NCBI RefSeq assembly: GCF_902460415.1 | Contig: NZ_CABPTY010000001.1 | Coordinates: forward strand, 62,001-126,000 | Source: Campylobacter_A concisus_Y | GTDB taxonomy: Bacteria > Campylobacterota > Campylobacteria > Campylobacterales > Campylobacteraceae | Length of the DNA: 64,000 bases | Direction of reading: 5' to 3' | Part shown: positions 15,850 to 26,082 of the stretch, piece after piece | Position numbering within the stretch: the stretch's first letter is position 1 | Layout: each line of letters begins with the position of its first letter | The notes under the pieces: model-generated | Database searches by the model: none | Seen by the model: the letters and a program-made list of their open reading frames with translations, nothing else | What the model was told of the DNA's origin: nothing | Program-made: the position numbers and the translations under genes

Positions 15850-18315
15850 ATGGCTGAAAAGAGAAAATATGAGCCTTTAAAGATAGAAAAAAAATGGCAA
15901 GAAATTTGGGATAAAAATGAAGAATTTGAACCAAAGGACGACCTAAGCTTGCCAAAAAAATATATCCTAAGCATGTTTCCTTATCCAAGTGGACGCATAC
16001 ATATGGGGCATGTGAGAAACTACTCTATCGGCGATGCACTTGCTAGATCATATAGAAAAAGCGGCTACAACGTGCTTCATCCTATTGGCTTTGATAGCTT
16101 TGGTATGCCAGCTGAAAACGCAGCCATAAAACATAAAATTCACCCTAAAATTTGGACTTACGAAAACATCGACTATATGAAAAAAGAGCTTGCAAGCCTT
16201 GGCTTTTCATTTTCTAAAAAGAGAATTTTAGCCACGTCTGATCCACTTTACACAAAGTGGGAGCAAAGCTTTTTTATAAAGATGTTTGAAAAAGGGCTTG
16301 TTTATAGAAAAAATGCAATTATAAATTGGTGTGAATACGATCAAACTGTGCTTGCAAATGAGCAGGTAGAGGATGGTAAATGCTGGAGATGCGGTAATGA
16401 AGTGGTGCAAAAAGAGCTTCCAGGATATTACTTTAACATCACAAAATACGCTAGCGAGCTACTTGATGATCTAAAACTTCTTGAAGGCAAATGGCCAAAT
16501 CAAGTAATTACAATGCAAGAAAACTGGATCGGCAGAAGCTACGGCTTGGAGTTTAAATTTTATCTTGATGAAGCTTCAAAAGAGGCTTTAGGTGGTAAAT
16601 TTGATGGCTTTGAGGTGTTTACTACAAGGGCCGATACGATTTACGGCGTTAGCTACACAGCTCTTGCACCTGAGCATCCTATTGTAAAAGCATTGCTTGA
16701 GAGTGATAAAATTGATGAAAGCAAAAAGACAAAGATAAAAACAATCCTAAATCAAAGCCCAAGAGAGCGTCAAGCGAGCGAAAAAGACGGAGAATTTTTA
16801 GGAATTTACGTCGTTCATCCACTCACAAATGAAAAAATCCCAGTTTGGGTTGCAAATTTTATCCTAGCTGACTACGGCAGTGGCGCTATCATGGCTGTCC
16901 CTGCACATGATCAAAGAGATTACGAGTTTGCAAGTAAATTTAATCTTCCTATAAAGCCAGTAGTAAAGCCGCTTGAGGGCGAGAGCGACGGTTCTAAAGC
17001 ATATTCTGAGTATGGAGTTACTATAAATTCTGAGCTTATAAATGGACTTGCTTCAGAAGAAGCTAAAAATTTCATAATAGAAAAATTTGAAAAAGATGGT
17101 TTAGGTAAAAGAATCACAAACTATAAATTAAGAGACTGGGGAATTTCTCGTCAAAGATACTGGGGTGCGCCAATACCAGTAGTTCACTGCAAATGCTGCG
17201 GCGTAGTGCCTGAAAAAGAGGAAAATTTGCCTATCGCACTTCCTGAAGATGTCGAGATCACAGGCGAGGGCAATCCTTTAGATAAACATCCAACTTGGAA
17301 ATTTATAAAGTGTCCAAAATGCGGTAAAGATGCGATCAGAGAGACTGATACGATGGATACGTTTGTGGAGAGTAGCTGGTATTTTGCTAGATTTGCAAGC
17401 GATGAGAAGACTTGGGGGCAAAAAGCACTTGATGAAAAGAGTGTGAATTATTGGATGAATGTAGATCAGTATATCGGCGGTATCGAGCATGCGATCTTGC
17501 ACCTTTTGTATGCTAGATTTTTCCAAAAGGTCTTAAGAGATCTAGGCTATCTAAGAGACGATGAGCCGTTTGAAAATTTACTAACTCAAGGTATGGTATT
17601 AAAAGATGGCAAAAAGATGAGCAAAAGTAAGGGCAATGTCGTAGATCCTGACGATATTATCAATAAATATGGTGCTGATACAGCAAGGCTTTTTATCCTT
17701 TTTGCAGCACCTCCTCAAAAGGAGCTTGAGTGGAACGACAGCGCAGTTGAAGGCGCATTTAGGTTTTTAAATAGGCTTTGGGAGAAGGCACAAACTATCA
17801 AAAAGATAGATAAACTGCCTGAGATAGACCATGAAAGCCTAAACAAAGATGAGAAATTTGCAAGACTAAAAATTTATGAAGCGCTTAAAAAATCAACCGA
17901 GGTTTTTAGCGACACATTTGCTTTTAATACATTGATCGCTGCTTGCATGGAGGCACTAAATGCTATAAATGCGCAGGATAACGAAGATGTAAATGCTGAG
18001 GGCTTTTTTATCATCTTAAATTTACTCGAGCCTATCGTGCCGCATATTGCAAACGAGCTTAGCGAAGAGCTTTTTGGTAGGAAAAATTTCACAAAGATAG
18101 ACGTAAAAGAAGAGGTTTTTGTAAAAGATAGCATCGCTCTTGCAGTTACGGTAAATGGCAAAAAAAGGGCTGAGTTTGAAGTGGCAGCGAGCGAGAGTGA
18201 GGGTGAAATTTTAAAGCTAGCTAAACAAAATGTGGCTAAATGGCTTGAAGGAAAAGAAATTTTAAAAGAGATTTATATAAAAGGCAAATTAGTAAATTTT
18301 GTCATTAAAGGATAA
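15850..18315 (+). CDS. leuS: Leucyl-tRNA synthetase
   Basis: A class I aminoacyl-tRNA synthetase that charges leucine onto tRNA. The 821-residue product has HMGH at residues 51-54 (in PSGRIHMGHVRNYSIGD) and KMSKS at 589-593. A CP1 editing domain with TTRADTIYGVSYTALAPEHP lies between them and a zinc-type CRxCG...CPKCG pair is present. The C-terminal anticodon-binding helical domain is complete. It has GGAGAAAA before the ATG and ends 3 bases before lptE. Confidence 0.97.
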   Translation: MAEKRKYEPLKIEKKWQEIWDKNEEFEPKDDLSLPKKYILSMFPYPSGRIHMGHVRNYSIGDALARSYRKSGYNVLHPIGFDSFGMPAENAAIKHKIHPKIWTYENIDYMKKELASLGFSFSKKRILATSDPLYTKWEQSFFIKMFEKGLVYRKNAIINWCEYDQTVLANEQVEDGKCWRCGNEVVQKELPGYYFNITKYASELLDDLKLLEGKWPNQVITMQENWIGRSYGLEFKFYLDEASKEALGGKFDGFEVFTTRADTIYGVSYTALAPEHPIVKALLESDKIDESKKTKIKTILNQSPRERQASEKDGEFLGIYVVHPLTNEKIPVWVANFILADYGSGAIMAVPAHDQRDYEFASKFNLPIKPVVKPLEGESDGSKAYSEYGVTINSELINGLASEEAKNFIIEKFEKDGLGKRITNYKLRDWGISRQRYWGAPIPVVHCKCCGVVPEKEENLPIALPEDVEITGEGNPLDKHPTWKFIKCPKCGKDAIRETDTMDTFVESSWYFARFASDEKTWGQKALDEKSVNYWMNVDQYIGGIEHAILHLLYARFFQKVLRDLGYLRDDEPFENLLTQGMVLKDGKKMSKSKGNVVDPDDIINKYGADTARLFILFAAPPQKELEWNDSAVEGAFRFLNRLWEKAQTIKKIDKLPEIDHESLNKDEKFARLKIYEALKKSTEVFSDTFAFNTLIAACMEALNAINAQDNEDVNAEGFFIILNLLEPIVPHIANELSEELFGRKNFTKIDVKEEVFVKDSIALAVTVNGKKRAEFEVAASESEGEILKLAKQNVAKWLEGKEILKEIYIKGKLVNFVIKG

Positions 18316-18318
18316 ATT

Positions 18319-18858
18319 TTGAGATATTTTTTAGCGTTTTTTATTGCGTTTTTTATCTGCGGGTGTGGTTATAAGCCGGTTTCAAAGATCACACATGATC
18401 TAGTTGGCGATAAAATTTATGTTGATGTGATCATCAGTAAAGAAGAGCCAAAAAATAGTGTTTGGATAAAGGATGCTGTAAAAGAGGGCATGGTCGCAAG
18501 GCTAAATAAAAATTTATCAAGCAAAGAGAGTGCTGATACTTCGATAATTATTTCGGTAAAAGATTTAAATTACGAAGCAATTATTTATGATGAGTTTGGC
18601 TACATTACGTCATATAAAGCACATCTTAGCTTAAATTATAAGACTAAATTTAAAGATGGCAGTGTAGTTGATATTCCAGCCACTGGCGAGTATGACTTTA
18701 GTGTCGCAAGACGTCAAAAAGATGTAAGATTTGCTGACAGCATTCTTAGTGATACTCAAAAATACGAAGCTATCAAAGAGGCATCAAAAGAGGCCTTTGA
18801 TGAGTATATCGCAAGTTTAGCGGTAAAAGGATATAGAAATGGCAGCAGTAACCGTTAG
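18319..18858 (+). CDS. lptE: LPS-assembly lipoprotein LptE
   Basis: LptE is the outer-membrane lipoprotein that plugs the LptD barrel for lipopolysaccharide export. The 179-residue protein starts with TTG, has a short hydrophobic leader and a lipobox giving Cys-Gly-Tyr after FFICGC (about residues 13-17), the usual GCGY+P start of mature LptE. The remainder shows the beta-rich LptE-like pattern. An AAAGGAT site overlaps the leuS end. It overlaps the following GGDEF gene by 20 bases. The assignment rests on lipobox, length and the leuS-lptE gene order. Confidence 0.8.
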   Translation: MRYFLAFFIAFFICGCGYKPVSKITHDLVGDKIYVDVIISKEEPKNSVWIKDAVKEGMVARLNKNLSSKESADTSIIISVKDLNYEAIIYDEFGYITSYKAHLSLNYKTKFKDGSVVDIPATGEYDFSVARRQKDVRFADSILSDTQKYEAIKEASKEAFDEYIASLAVKGYRNGSSNR

Positions 18859-20413
18859 TCAAATAGTCAAGGAAGCCTTAAATGAGATCAAAGATCGTCA
18901 TTTGATGCTAACGCCAGAGAATTACACTGAAGTCTATAATGAAATTTCTAAAAAATATGGCTTTACAACAGAAGAGAGTAAAAAGATAGAAAAATATATC
19001 TCAAGGCTTGGTGATGAATATAAAAATCAAGCCCTAAGCCTTCATATAAAGACGGTCGATGAGTTTGTCGCTTTTATGACTGCTAGGCTCTCTAGAGGTG
19101 CTCAACAAGGAGCAAGTCTTGCAACTGATGATAAAAAACTACAGTCACTAAATGCATTTGCTAGAAGAATCCTCCAAGCAATCTCAATGCTTCACAATAA
19201 AGATGCAAAAAGCTTAGCAGAGCAAAGTATGCAGCTGCTCGCTAGAAGATATGATGAGAAAAATCTTGAAGAGATGTGCCTTAGATGGTTTGACTTTGTT
19301 AGCTCTTACGACACTGAATTTTTAGAATTTTTGAAATATTATGGTGTTAGAAATTTTGATGATTTAAAGACAATGAGTTCTGAACTTGAGAAATTTCTTA
19401 CACAAAAAGATGAAGATGGCGAAGAGGATGTTTTGATTCAGCTTTTAAGCCTTACTCTTGAGCCTTCTATTACAAAGGATCTTGATGAAGAGCTTAGTTC
19501 GATAAGAAGTACTTTGAAGCAAAATCCTAAAACCTTAAGTAGCAAAGAATTTCAAGAAAAGGTAAAGTCATTTGTTGATCGCAGAATAGAAGAAGACAGA
19601 ACGGAGATCATAGAAAAAGTTGGTTCGTTAAATAATGTTTTACAAAATATAAGCGAGAGAATTTCTGATATCGCGGTTAGTTCGCAAAGTAGTTCTGATA
19701 AAGTAAAAAGCATTAAAAATGATCTAAAAAATGTAAATTTAAATACAAACAGTATTGATCAAGTAAGAAGCATGCTTATTGAGATCGCTGGTGCTTTGGA
19801 GATCGAGAGCAAAGAGCTTGGTATCGAGATGCACAATAGACAAGCTACTATCTTAGAGCTTCAAAATAGAGTAAACAGCCTTGAAAAAGAGCTTGAGGAA
19901 GCTAAACTGGAGAGCAAAGAAGACTTTTTGACAAAGGTATCTACTAAGCGTGCTTTGATGAATGAGATTCAACGCATTGAAGAGGCATATAAACGCTATG
20001 GGACTGACTATTCTATCTGCTTTGTTGATATTGACTTTTTCAAAAGCATAAACGATACTTATGGACATGAGGCTGGCGATGTTATTCTTTCAGCAGTGGC
20101 TCAAGTGCTCAAGAAAAATGCTAGAAAGGTTGATTTTGTTGGTAGATATGGCGGTGAAGAATTTGTAATCTTACTTCCAAGTACTGGCTTAAAAGATAGT
20201 GTTAAATTTGGAGATAAGCTAAGAAGCATGATAGAAAATTTCAAATTTATCTATAAAAATGAGCGTATCAAGGTTACTATAAGCTCCGGTATAGCGACAA
20301 GAAGTGCAAATTTAAGTGAGACAATGACGCTTGAGGCTGCCGACAAGATGCTTTATCTCTCAAAAGAAAATGGTAGAAATCAAGTAATGCCAAAGATAAT
20401 CGAGGAAAAATGA
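18839..20413 (+). CDS. Diguanylate cyclase (GGDEF domain)
   Basis: The 524-residue protein makes cyclic di-GMP from two GTP. A C-terminal GGDEF domain starts near residue 360 (DFLTKVSTKRALMNEI), contains FVDIDFFKSINDTYGHEAGD and the active site GGEEF at 438-442. An RxxD inhibitory site (RKVD, 429-432) lies exactly five residues before it, so product inhibition is likely. The N-terminal 330 residues are helical with coiled-coil segments around 320-355 and no recognised sensor domain or membrane segment. It overlaps lptE (20 bases) and folC (4 bases), an unusual place for a signalling enzyme. Confidence 0.92.
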   Translation: MAAVTVSQIVKEALNEIKDRHLMLTPENYTEVYNEISKKYGFTTEESKKIEKYISRLGDEYKNQALSLHIKTVDEFVAFMTARLSRGAQQGASLATDDKKLQSLNAFARRILQAISMLHNKDAKSLAEQSMQLLARRYDEKNLEEMCLRWFDFVSSYDTEFLEFLKYYGVRNFDDLKTMSSELEKFLTQKDEDGEEDVLIQLLSLTLEPSITKDLDEELSSIRSTLKQNPKTLSSKEFQEKVKSFVDRRIEEDRTEIIEKVGSLNNVLQNISERISDIAVSSQSSSDKVKSIKNDLKNVNLNTNSIDQVRSMLIEIAGALEIESKELGIEMHNRQATILELQNRVNSLEKELEEAKLESKEDFLTKVSTKRALMNEIQRIEEAYKRYGTDYSICFVDIDFFKSINDTYGHEAGDVILSAVAQVLKKNARKVDFVGRYGGEEFVILLPSTGLKDSVKFGDKLRSMIENFKFIYKNERIKVTISSGIATRSANLSETMTLEAADKMLYLSKENGRNQVMPKIIEEK

Positions 20414-21612
20414 GCCTAGCTAAATTTCTTGATGGCAAACCACTTTACTATAAAGAGATTGACTATGGCAGGATTATTAGAGCGTATGCGACTATAAAAG
20501 AGCATATAAAGCCATTTAAGATTATTCACATAATAGGCACAAACGGCAAAGGCAGCACTGGCCGCTTTTTAGCGCAAATTTTAAGCCAAAATGGCGCAAA
20601 AGTAGGGCATTACACGAGCCCTCATATATTTAAATTTAACGAGCGATTTTGGTTAAATGGCGAAGTCGCTAGTGATGAAATTTTAGAAGCAGCTCACGAG
20701 CGCATGCAAGGACTTCTAAGCGATGAATACAAGATAAAAACAAGTTATTTTGAGTATATGACATTGCTTTCAGCTGTACTTTTTGAGGGTTGCGACTACT
20801 TTGTCTGCGAAGCTGGTATGGGTGGTGTGCTTGATGCGACAAATGTTTTTGAAAAAGAGTTAAGCATTTTTACGCCTATTGGGCTCGATCACACGGCAGT
20901 TCTTGGAAATAGTTTAGAAGAAATTTCACGCACGAAGTTTGAGGCTATGGGCACAAGAGCTATTTTAAATGACGAAATGAACGAGATAAGTATCGCTATA
21001 GCAAAAGAAATTTCAAGCGAGAAAAAGGCAGCTTTAAGCTTTCCAAGAGAAATCTTAACTGCTAAAAATTTAGATGAGATAGCAAGATACGCTGACAAAT
21101 ATAACTTACCGGAATTTTTACGCTCAAATTTAACTCTAGCCTACGCCGCTGCTAAAATTTTAGATAACAGCATAGACATAAAAAAGCTTGGCGCTCTCAC
21201 GCTTCGAGGTAGATGTGAAAAGATCGATTCAAATTTATACGTTGATGTCGGTCACAACGAGCTTGGCGCAAAGGCTGTTGCTAAGAAATTTAGCCAAGGT
21301 GAGTTTGCCAGCAAGAAGCTTACCTTGGTCTATAATTCGTTCTTAGATAAAGATTTTAAAGCTGTTTTGACAGCACTTAAGCCGGTCATTAATGACGTAC
21401 TGCTTTATCACTATCACTGCGAGGGCAGGGAGCTTGGCGGAGAGCTTATAAATAAAGCGTTAAACGAGCTTGAAATTTCGCATAGAGAGTTTGAGCCAAG
21501 CGATATGAACGATATAAAAGAGGCAAAAAACGGCAAAATTTATCTAGCTTTTGGCTCATTTCATCTAGTTGAAGCCTTTTTAAAAGAGTACTATGCAAGC
21601 AAAGGTCTATGA
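20410..21612 (+). CDS. folC: Folylpolyglutamate/dihydrofolate synthase FolC
   Basis: FolC adds glutamate to dihydropteroate and then to folates. The 400-residue product has the Mur-ligase-like ATP loop IGTNGKGSTGRFL near residues 42-54, YTSPHIFKFNERF for folate binding, and the GLDHTAVLGNSLEEI segment with metal-binding His. Length is typical for this group. The start overlaps the GGDEF gene (ATGA), and the end overlaps mfd by 20 bases. Confidence 0.94.
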   Translation: MSLAKFLDGKPLYYKEIDYGRIIRAYATIKEHIKPFKIIHIIGTNGKGSTGRFLAQILSQNGAKVGHYTSPHIFKFNERFWLNGEVASDEILEAAHERMQGLLSDEYKIKTSYFEYMTLLSAVLFEGCDYFVCEAGMGGVLDATNVFEKELSIFTPIGLDHTAVLGNSLEEISRTKFEAMGTRAILNDEMNEISIAIAKEISSEKKAALSFPREILTAKNLDEIARYADKYNLPEFLRSNLTLAYAAAKILDNSIDIKKLGALTLRGRCEKIDSNLYVDVGHNELGAKAVAKKFSQGEFASKKLTLVYNSFLDKDFKAVLTALKPVINDVLLYHYHCEGRELGGELINKALNELEISHREFEPSDMNDIKEAKNGKIYLAFGSFHLVEAFLKEYYASKGL

Positions 21613-24538
21613 GTATCTTTTAACGCACGCCCCACAAATTCTCATCTGCGAAGATGACAAAGAGGCGGCACTCTGCGCTGATGCGGCCAGTTTTGCTGGC
21701 TTTAGCGCTTTTAAATTACCTGATTTTAGAGCTAAAAAGGGCGATGATCTAAGAAGCTTTAACGAAGAGCTTTTTGAAATTTCATCCGTTCTTAGTAAAT
21801 ACTATAAATTTAATGGCAAAAAGATCATTATAAGCCCATTTAGCACGCTTTTAAACCCACTTCCAACGCAAAAAAACCTAGAAAGCTCAACAATCAAGCT
21901 AAAAGATAATCTAAATTTAAGCGAATTTGCTGACCTACTCATACGCTTTGGCTACGAGTGCGTCGATATCGTTGAGAGCGTTGGCGAGTTTAGCATTCGT
22001 GGCGAAGTCATTGACATTTACGGTGTAAATATGGATGATCCTATTAGAATTTTACTCTTTGGCGATGAGGTGGAGAGCATAAGAAATTATAACACCGCCA
22101 CACAAATTAGCAACAAAGCTGAGCTAAGCGAAGCCGAGATCGTGCCATTTCTCGCAAATTTGAGCAAAGATGAGTTTGAAAAAGTTAGCCAAAAGATCGA
22201 GGATATGCAAAGTGACGCTTTGGTGAGCGATCTAAATTCGCTTGGATTTTGGGCGATAGATAGCTTTAGCGACTACTTAAAAGAATTTGGCTCAAAGCTT
22301 GTTAAAAAGATCGATTTTGAAATTTATGATGCGCCTGAAGAGAAATTTAAGGGCATTGAAATTTTGCCAGAGCCAAAGGTCTATAAAGACCTAGAAGTCA
22401 CTTTAAATTTTGACTTTTTTGAGCTAAATAAGAGCAAAAGCATAACCGTTCTTTCAAGAAATGAAGGGCTTTTTAAGGGCTATGAGCTTGATGGCTTTGC
22501 TAATGTAAAGCTTGAAATTTCGCCCCTTGTAGTAAATTTAACCTCAAGTGATAAGATCGTAGTCTCACTTAATAAATTTGAGAAAAAAAGACGAGTTAAA
22601 CGCTCAAGTCTCGTGGTGGATGAGCTAAAGGTAAATGACTACGTCGTGCATGAAGATTATGGTATAGGCAGATTTTTGGGGCTTGAAAAGATCAAGGTTT
22701 TGGGCGTGACAAAGGAATTTGTGGTTATCGCCTACCAAAATGACGACAAGCTTCTTTTGCCAGTTGAACATCTAAATTTGATAGACCGCTACATCGCTCA
22801 AAATGGCTCTATGGCGGTGCTTGATCGCTTGGGCAAGGCAAATTTTACAAAGATAAAAGAGAGGGTTAGAGAAAAACTCTTCGCGATCGCTTCAAAGATC
22901 GTAGCAATGGCTGCAAAAAGAGAGCTAATCGCAGGCAAAATTTTACAAAAAGAGGATATCTCTTATCTAAATTTCGTTCAAGATGCTGGCTTTTCATATA
23001 CGAATGATCAGCAAAAAGCGGTAAATGATATAAAAGATGAGCTAAAAAGCGGCAAGGTGATGGATAGGCTGCTTAGCGGAGATGTTGGCTTTGGCAAGAC
23101 AGAAGTTGCGATGAATGCCATATTTACCTGCATAAAATCAGGCTTTAGCGCATTTTTCTTTGTGCCAACGACGCTTCTTAGCTCGCAGCACTACAAGACG
23201 CTAAGCCAAAGATTTAGCAAATTTGGCATAAAGGTTTTTAGATTGGATCGCTTCTCAAGTGCCAAAGAGAAGTCTAGCCTGCAAAAAGCACTAAAAGAAA
23301 ATGAGCCGATAGTTTGCGTGGGAACGCATGCACTTCTTGGCATAAAGGCTGAGAATTTAGGGCTTATAGTGGTTGATGAAGAGCATAAATTTGGCGTTAA
23401 ACAAAAAGAGCAGTTAAAAGAAATTTCTCAAAATTCACACATCTTAAGTATGAGTGCCACTCCTATACCAAGAAGCCTAAATATGGCGCTTAGTAAGATA
23501 AAAACATATAGTATTTTGGCCACTCCGCCAAGCTCAAGACTGGATGTTAGAACAAGTGTGAGAGAGTGGGACGAAAAGGTCGTCAAAGAGGCGATCATGC
23601 GTGAGCTAAGACGTGGCGGGCAGACCTTTTACATTCACAACCACATCGCAGACATTGAGCAGACAGCAAATGATCTAAGAAAAATTTTGCCAAAGCTTAG
23701 GATCTTGATACTGCATTCAAAGGTAAATGCGAAAGTTACTGAAGATGAGATGATGAAATTTGAGCGGGGCGAGTATGACTTGCTACTTTGCACCAGCATC
23801 GTTGAAAGTGGCATCCACTTGCCAAATGCAAACACCATAATCGTAGAAAATGCTAATAAATTTGGCATGGCTGACCTGCACCAGCTGCGCGGTCGTGTGG
23901 GCAGAAGCGATAAGCAGGCCTACTGCTACTTTTTAGTTGAAGATAAAGATGCCATTAGCAAAGACGCTCTAAAACGCCTTGTCGCACTTGAGGGCAACTC
24001 ATTTTTGGGCGCTGGCTCAGTGCTAGCCTATCACGACCTTGAGATAAGGGGTGGTGGCAACATCATCGGCGAGGCGCAAAGCGGCCACATCGAGGCTATC
24101 GGCTACTCGCTATATCTAAAGATGCTAGAAGACGAGATCAATAAACTGCTAAATCAAGACTCCGCAAAGCTTGACAAGATCGATCTAAAGCTTAGTGTGA
24201 GCGCCTTTTTAAATCAAGAATTTATAAGAGAAGATAGGCTAAGGCTTGAAATTTACAGGCGCCTTAGCAAGTGTAAAGAGGTCGCTGAAGTCTATGAGAT
24301 ACAAAGCGAGCTTGAGGATAGATTTGGCAAGATAGATACATTTACAAAGCAGTTTTTAGACCTTATCATCATCAAAATTTTAGCTCTAAAAGCTGGCATA
24401 AAGACGATCTCAAACAGCGAACAAAATATACTAATAACAAAAAATGATGACGAGAAGATCAGGCTAAAGTCACGTAGCAAGGACGATGACGATGTTTTGG
24501 CTGAAATTTTGGTCTATCTAAGAAAGGATAAGAAATGA
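21593..24538 (+). CDS. mfd: Transcription-repair coupling factor Mfd
   Basis: Mfd displaces RNA polymerase stalled at DNA damage and recruits UvrA. The 981-residue protein has a UvrB-like N-terminal region, the RNA-polymerase-interacting domain around VNDYVVHEDYGIGRFLG (about 345-361), then the RecG-like motor. Walker A GDVGFGKT is at 496-503 and the Walker B box is DEEH at 595-598 (DEEQ in E. coli). RGRVGRSD and a C-terminal TRCF domain follow. It is about 170 residues shorter than E. coli Mfd, mostly from the N-terminal part. It overlaps folC and the next ATPase gene by 4 bases. Confidence 0.96.
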   Translation: MQAKVYEYLLTHAPQILICEDDKEAALCADAASFAGFSAFKLPDFRAKKGDDLRSFNEELFEISSVLSKYYKFNGKKIIISPFSTLLNPLPTQKNLESSTIKLKDNLNLSEFADLLIRFGYECVDIVESVGEFSIRGEVIDIYGVNMDDPIRILLFGDEVESIRNYNTATQISNKAELSEAEIVPFLANLSKDEFEKVSQKIEDMQSDALVSDLNSLGFWAIDSFSDYLKEFGSKLVKKIDFEIYDAPEEKFKGIEILPEPKVYKDLEVTLNFDFFELNKSKSITVLSRNEGLFKGYELDGFANVKLEISPLVVNLTSSDKIVVSLNKFEKKRRVKRSSLVVDELKVNDYVVHEDYGIGRFLGLEKIKVLGVTKEFVVIAYQNDDKLLLPVEHLNLIDRYIAQNGSMAVLDRLGKANFTKIKERVREKLFAIASKIVAMAAKRELIAGKILQKEDISYLNFVQDAGFSYTNDQQKAVNDIKDELKSGKVMDRLLSGDVGFGKTEVAMNAIFTCIKSGFSAFFFVPTTLLSSQHYKTLSQRFSKFGIKVFRLDRFSSAKEKSSLQKALKENEPIVCVGTHALLGIKAENLGLIVVDEEHKFGVKQKEQLKEISQNSHILSMSATPIPRSLNMALSKIKTYSILATPPSSRLDVRTSVREWDEKVVKEAIMRELRRGGQTFYIHNHIADIEQTANDLRKILPKLRILILHSKVNAKVTEDEMMKFERGEYDLLLCTSIVESGIHLPNANTIIVENANKFGMADLHQLRGRVGRSDKQAYCYFLVEDKDAISKDALKRLVALEGNSFLGAGSVLAYHDLEIRGGGNIIGEAQSGHIEAIGYSLYLKMLEDEINKLLNQDSAKLDKIDLKLSVSAFLNQEFIREDRLRLEIYRRLSKCKEVAEVYEIQSELEDRFGKIDTFTKQFLDLIIIKILALKAGIKTISNSEQNILITKNDDEKIRLKSRSKDDDDVLAEILVYLRKDKK

Positions 24539-25299
24539 TAGATTGGGGTGTGAAATACGCAGCGATTTATAAGAGCACAAAAGGGATGTTAAAGCCAGTT
24601 GAGGATATTGATTTTGTCGATATCGACTCACTTTATGGACTTGAAAAACAAAAAGAAATTTTGCTAAAAAATACTAGAAATTTTATAGCTGGCGACGAGG
24701 CAAATCACGTGCTTCTTTGGGGTGAGAGAGGATGTGGCAAGTCAAGCCTTGTAAGGGCTGTTTTTACTAAATTTTATAAAGCTGGACTTCGCATCATTGA
24801 GATCGGCTGCGAGGATCTAAAATACCTTGGTGACATCATCGATGAGATCAGAAAGAGTGAGTTTAAATTTATCATTTTCTGTGATGATCTAAGCTTTGAA
24901 AATGGTAGCAATGAGTATAAATTTCTAAAGTCTATAATGGATGGCTCTATTCAAAAGCCACCTAAAAACGTCCTTTTATACGCCACTTCAAACCGCAGAC
25001 ACCTAATAAGCGAGTTTAAAAGCGAAAATGAAAACTCAGAGCTAATAGACGGAGAAATTCACTACAGCGACGCAGCTCAGGAGAAAATTTCGCTCTCAGA
25101 TCGCTTTGGTCTTTGGATCAGCTTTTATCAAGGCAACTACGATGAGTACCTAAAAATGGTTGATTTTTACTTTAAGGACTACACTGGCGACAAAGATGAG
25201 CTTCACACGCTTGCTAAAAATTTCGCCACGCTAAGAGCCAGCAGGAGCGGCAGGACAGCAAAGCAGTTTTATCTAACATTTAAAGAAAATTTCAAATGA
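24535..25299 (+). CDS. DUF815-type P-loop ATPase
   Basis: The 254-residue protein is a AAA-like ATPase of the DUF815 group. Walker A is GERGCGKS at 63-70, Walker B is FIIFCDDL near 112-119, and a sensor region YATSNRRHL is at about 150. SDRFGLWISF follows. There is no helicase domain or membrane segment. Members of this family are of unknown function. It overlaps mfd (ATGA) and the downstream glycosylase gene (4 bases), so the three genes are likely cotranscribed. Confidence 0.85.
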   Translation: MIDWGVKYAAIYKSTKGMLKPVEDIDFVDIDSLYGLEKQKEILLKNTRNFIAGDEANHVLLWGERGCGKSSLVRAVFTKFYKAGLRIIEIGCEDLKYLGDIIDEIRKSEFKFIIFCDDLSFENGSNEYKFLKSIMDGSIQKPPKNVLLYATSNRRHLISEFKSENENSELIDGEIHYSDAAQEKISLSDRFGLWISFYQGNYDEYLKMVDFYFKDYTGDKDELHTLAKNFATLRASRSGRTAKQFYLTFKENFK

Positions 25300-25964
25300 G
25301 ATCAACTGATCTGTTTTTGGTTCTACTAAATCACAAAAAGAGAAATTTAGACGAGCTAAAATGGCCAGGCGAGGGCACTTTTGAGGTCATTTTGGGCGCT
25401 ATTTTGGTGCAAAATACCAACTGGAAAAACGTTGAAAAAGCGCTAGATAATCTAAAAAAAGCGAGCAAAGATAGCCTGCAAGGCATTTGCACGCTTGAAA
25501 ACAGCGAGCTTGCCACACTCATAAAGCCAAGTGGCTTTTACAACACAAAGGCAAAACGGCTAAAGACGCTTTGCCTAGCTATAAAAAATGAATTTGAGAG
25601 CTTTGATAATTTTAAAGAAAACGCTAGCCGTGAGTGGCTCATAAGCGTAAGAGGCGTTGGTGCTGAGACTTGTGATGCGATACTTGCTTATGCTTGCGGC
25701 AAGCCTTATATGGTCGTTGATGCTTATGCGCTTAGGATAATGGCATATTTTGACTACATTTTTGAGAGCTACGACGAGGCGGCTGAGTGGTTTAGCTCGC
25801 TTGATTATGATGAAATTTACAAATTTCTTGATAGCGAGAAATTTGATGAGGTTGAAATTTTAAAACTCTATCACGCTCTTATTTTGGAGTTTTGCAAGGA
25901 AAATTTCAAAGGTAAAATCTTAAGCCAAAATGGTCAAAAAATATTAAGCAGTATTAAAAATTAA
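25296..25964 (+). CDS. Endonuclease III-family DNA glycosylase, MagIII-like
   Basis: This 222-residue protein has the helix-hairpin-helix-GPD fold: VRGVGAETCDAIL (about 118-130) and catalytic Asp142 in MVVDAYALRIM. The [4Fe-4S] cysteine cluster that closes Nth and MutY is absent. The C-terminal LYHALILEFCKENF resembles the segment of Helicobacter pylori MagIII, a 3-methyladenine DNA glycosylase, so removal of alkylated purines is the best guess. It overlaps the ATPase gene and ends the mfd operon. Confidence 0.8.
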   Translation: MRSTDLFLVLLNHKKRNLDELKWPGEGTFEVILGAILVQNTNWKNVEKALDNLKKASKDSLQGICTLENSELATLIKPSGFYNTKAKRLKTLCLAIKNEFESFDNFKENASREWLISVRGVGAETCDAILAYACGKPYMVVDAYALRIMAYFDYIFESYDEAAEWFSSLDYDEIYKFLDSEKFDEVEILKLYHALILEFCKENFKGKILSQNGQKILSSIKN

Positions 25965-26015
25965 ACTACTAATATTTAACAACTCTTTATAAATTTGCCA
26001 AAGATTGGGGCTTTT

Positions 26016-26021
26016 TATAAT
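26016..26021 (+). promoter_or_regulatory. Probable cysK-cysE promoter, -10
   Basis: A perfect TATAAT preceded by a T run lies 61 bases before the cysK ATG in the 115-base gap after the glycosylase gene. No -35 is expected in Campylobacter. Confidence 0.5.
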
Positions 26022-26082
26022 CTATTTTAAAATTCTGTGCTAAATTTACACAAAATTTATCTTATTTAATTTAGGAGGAGTG

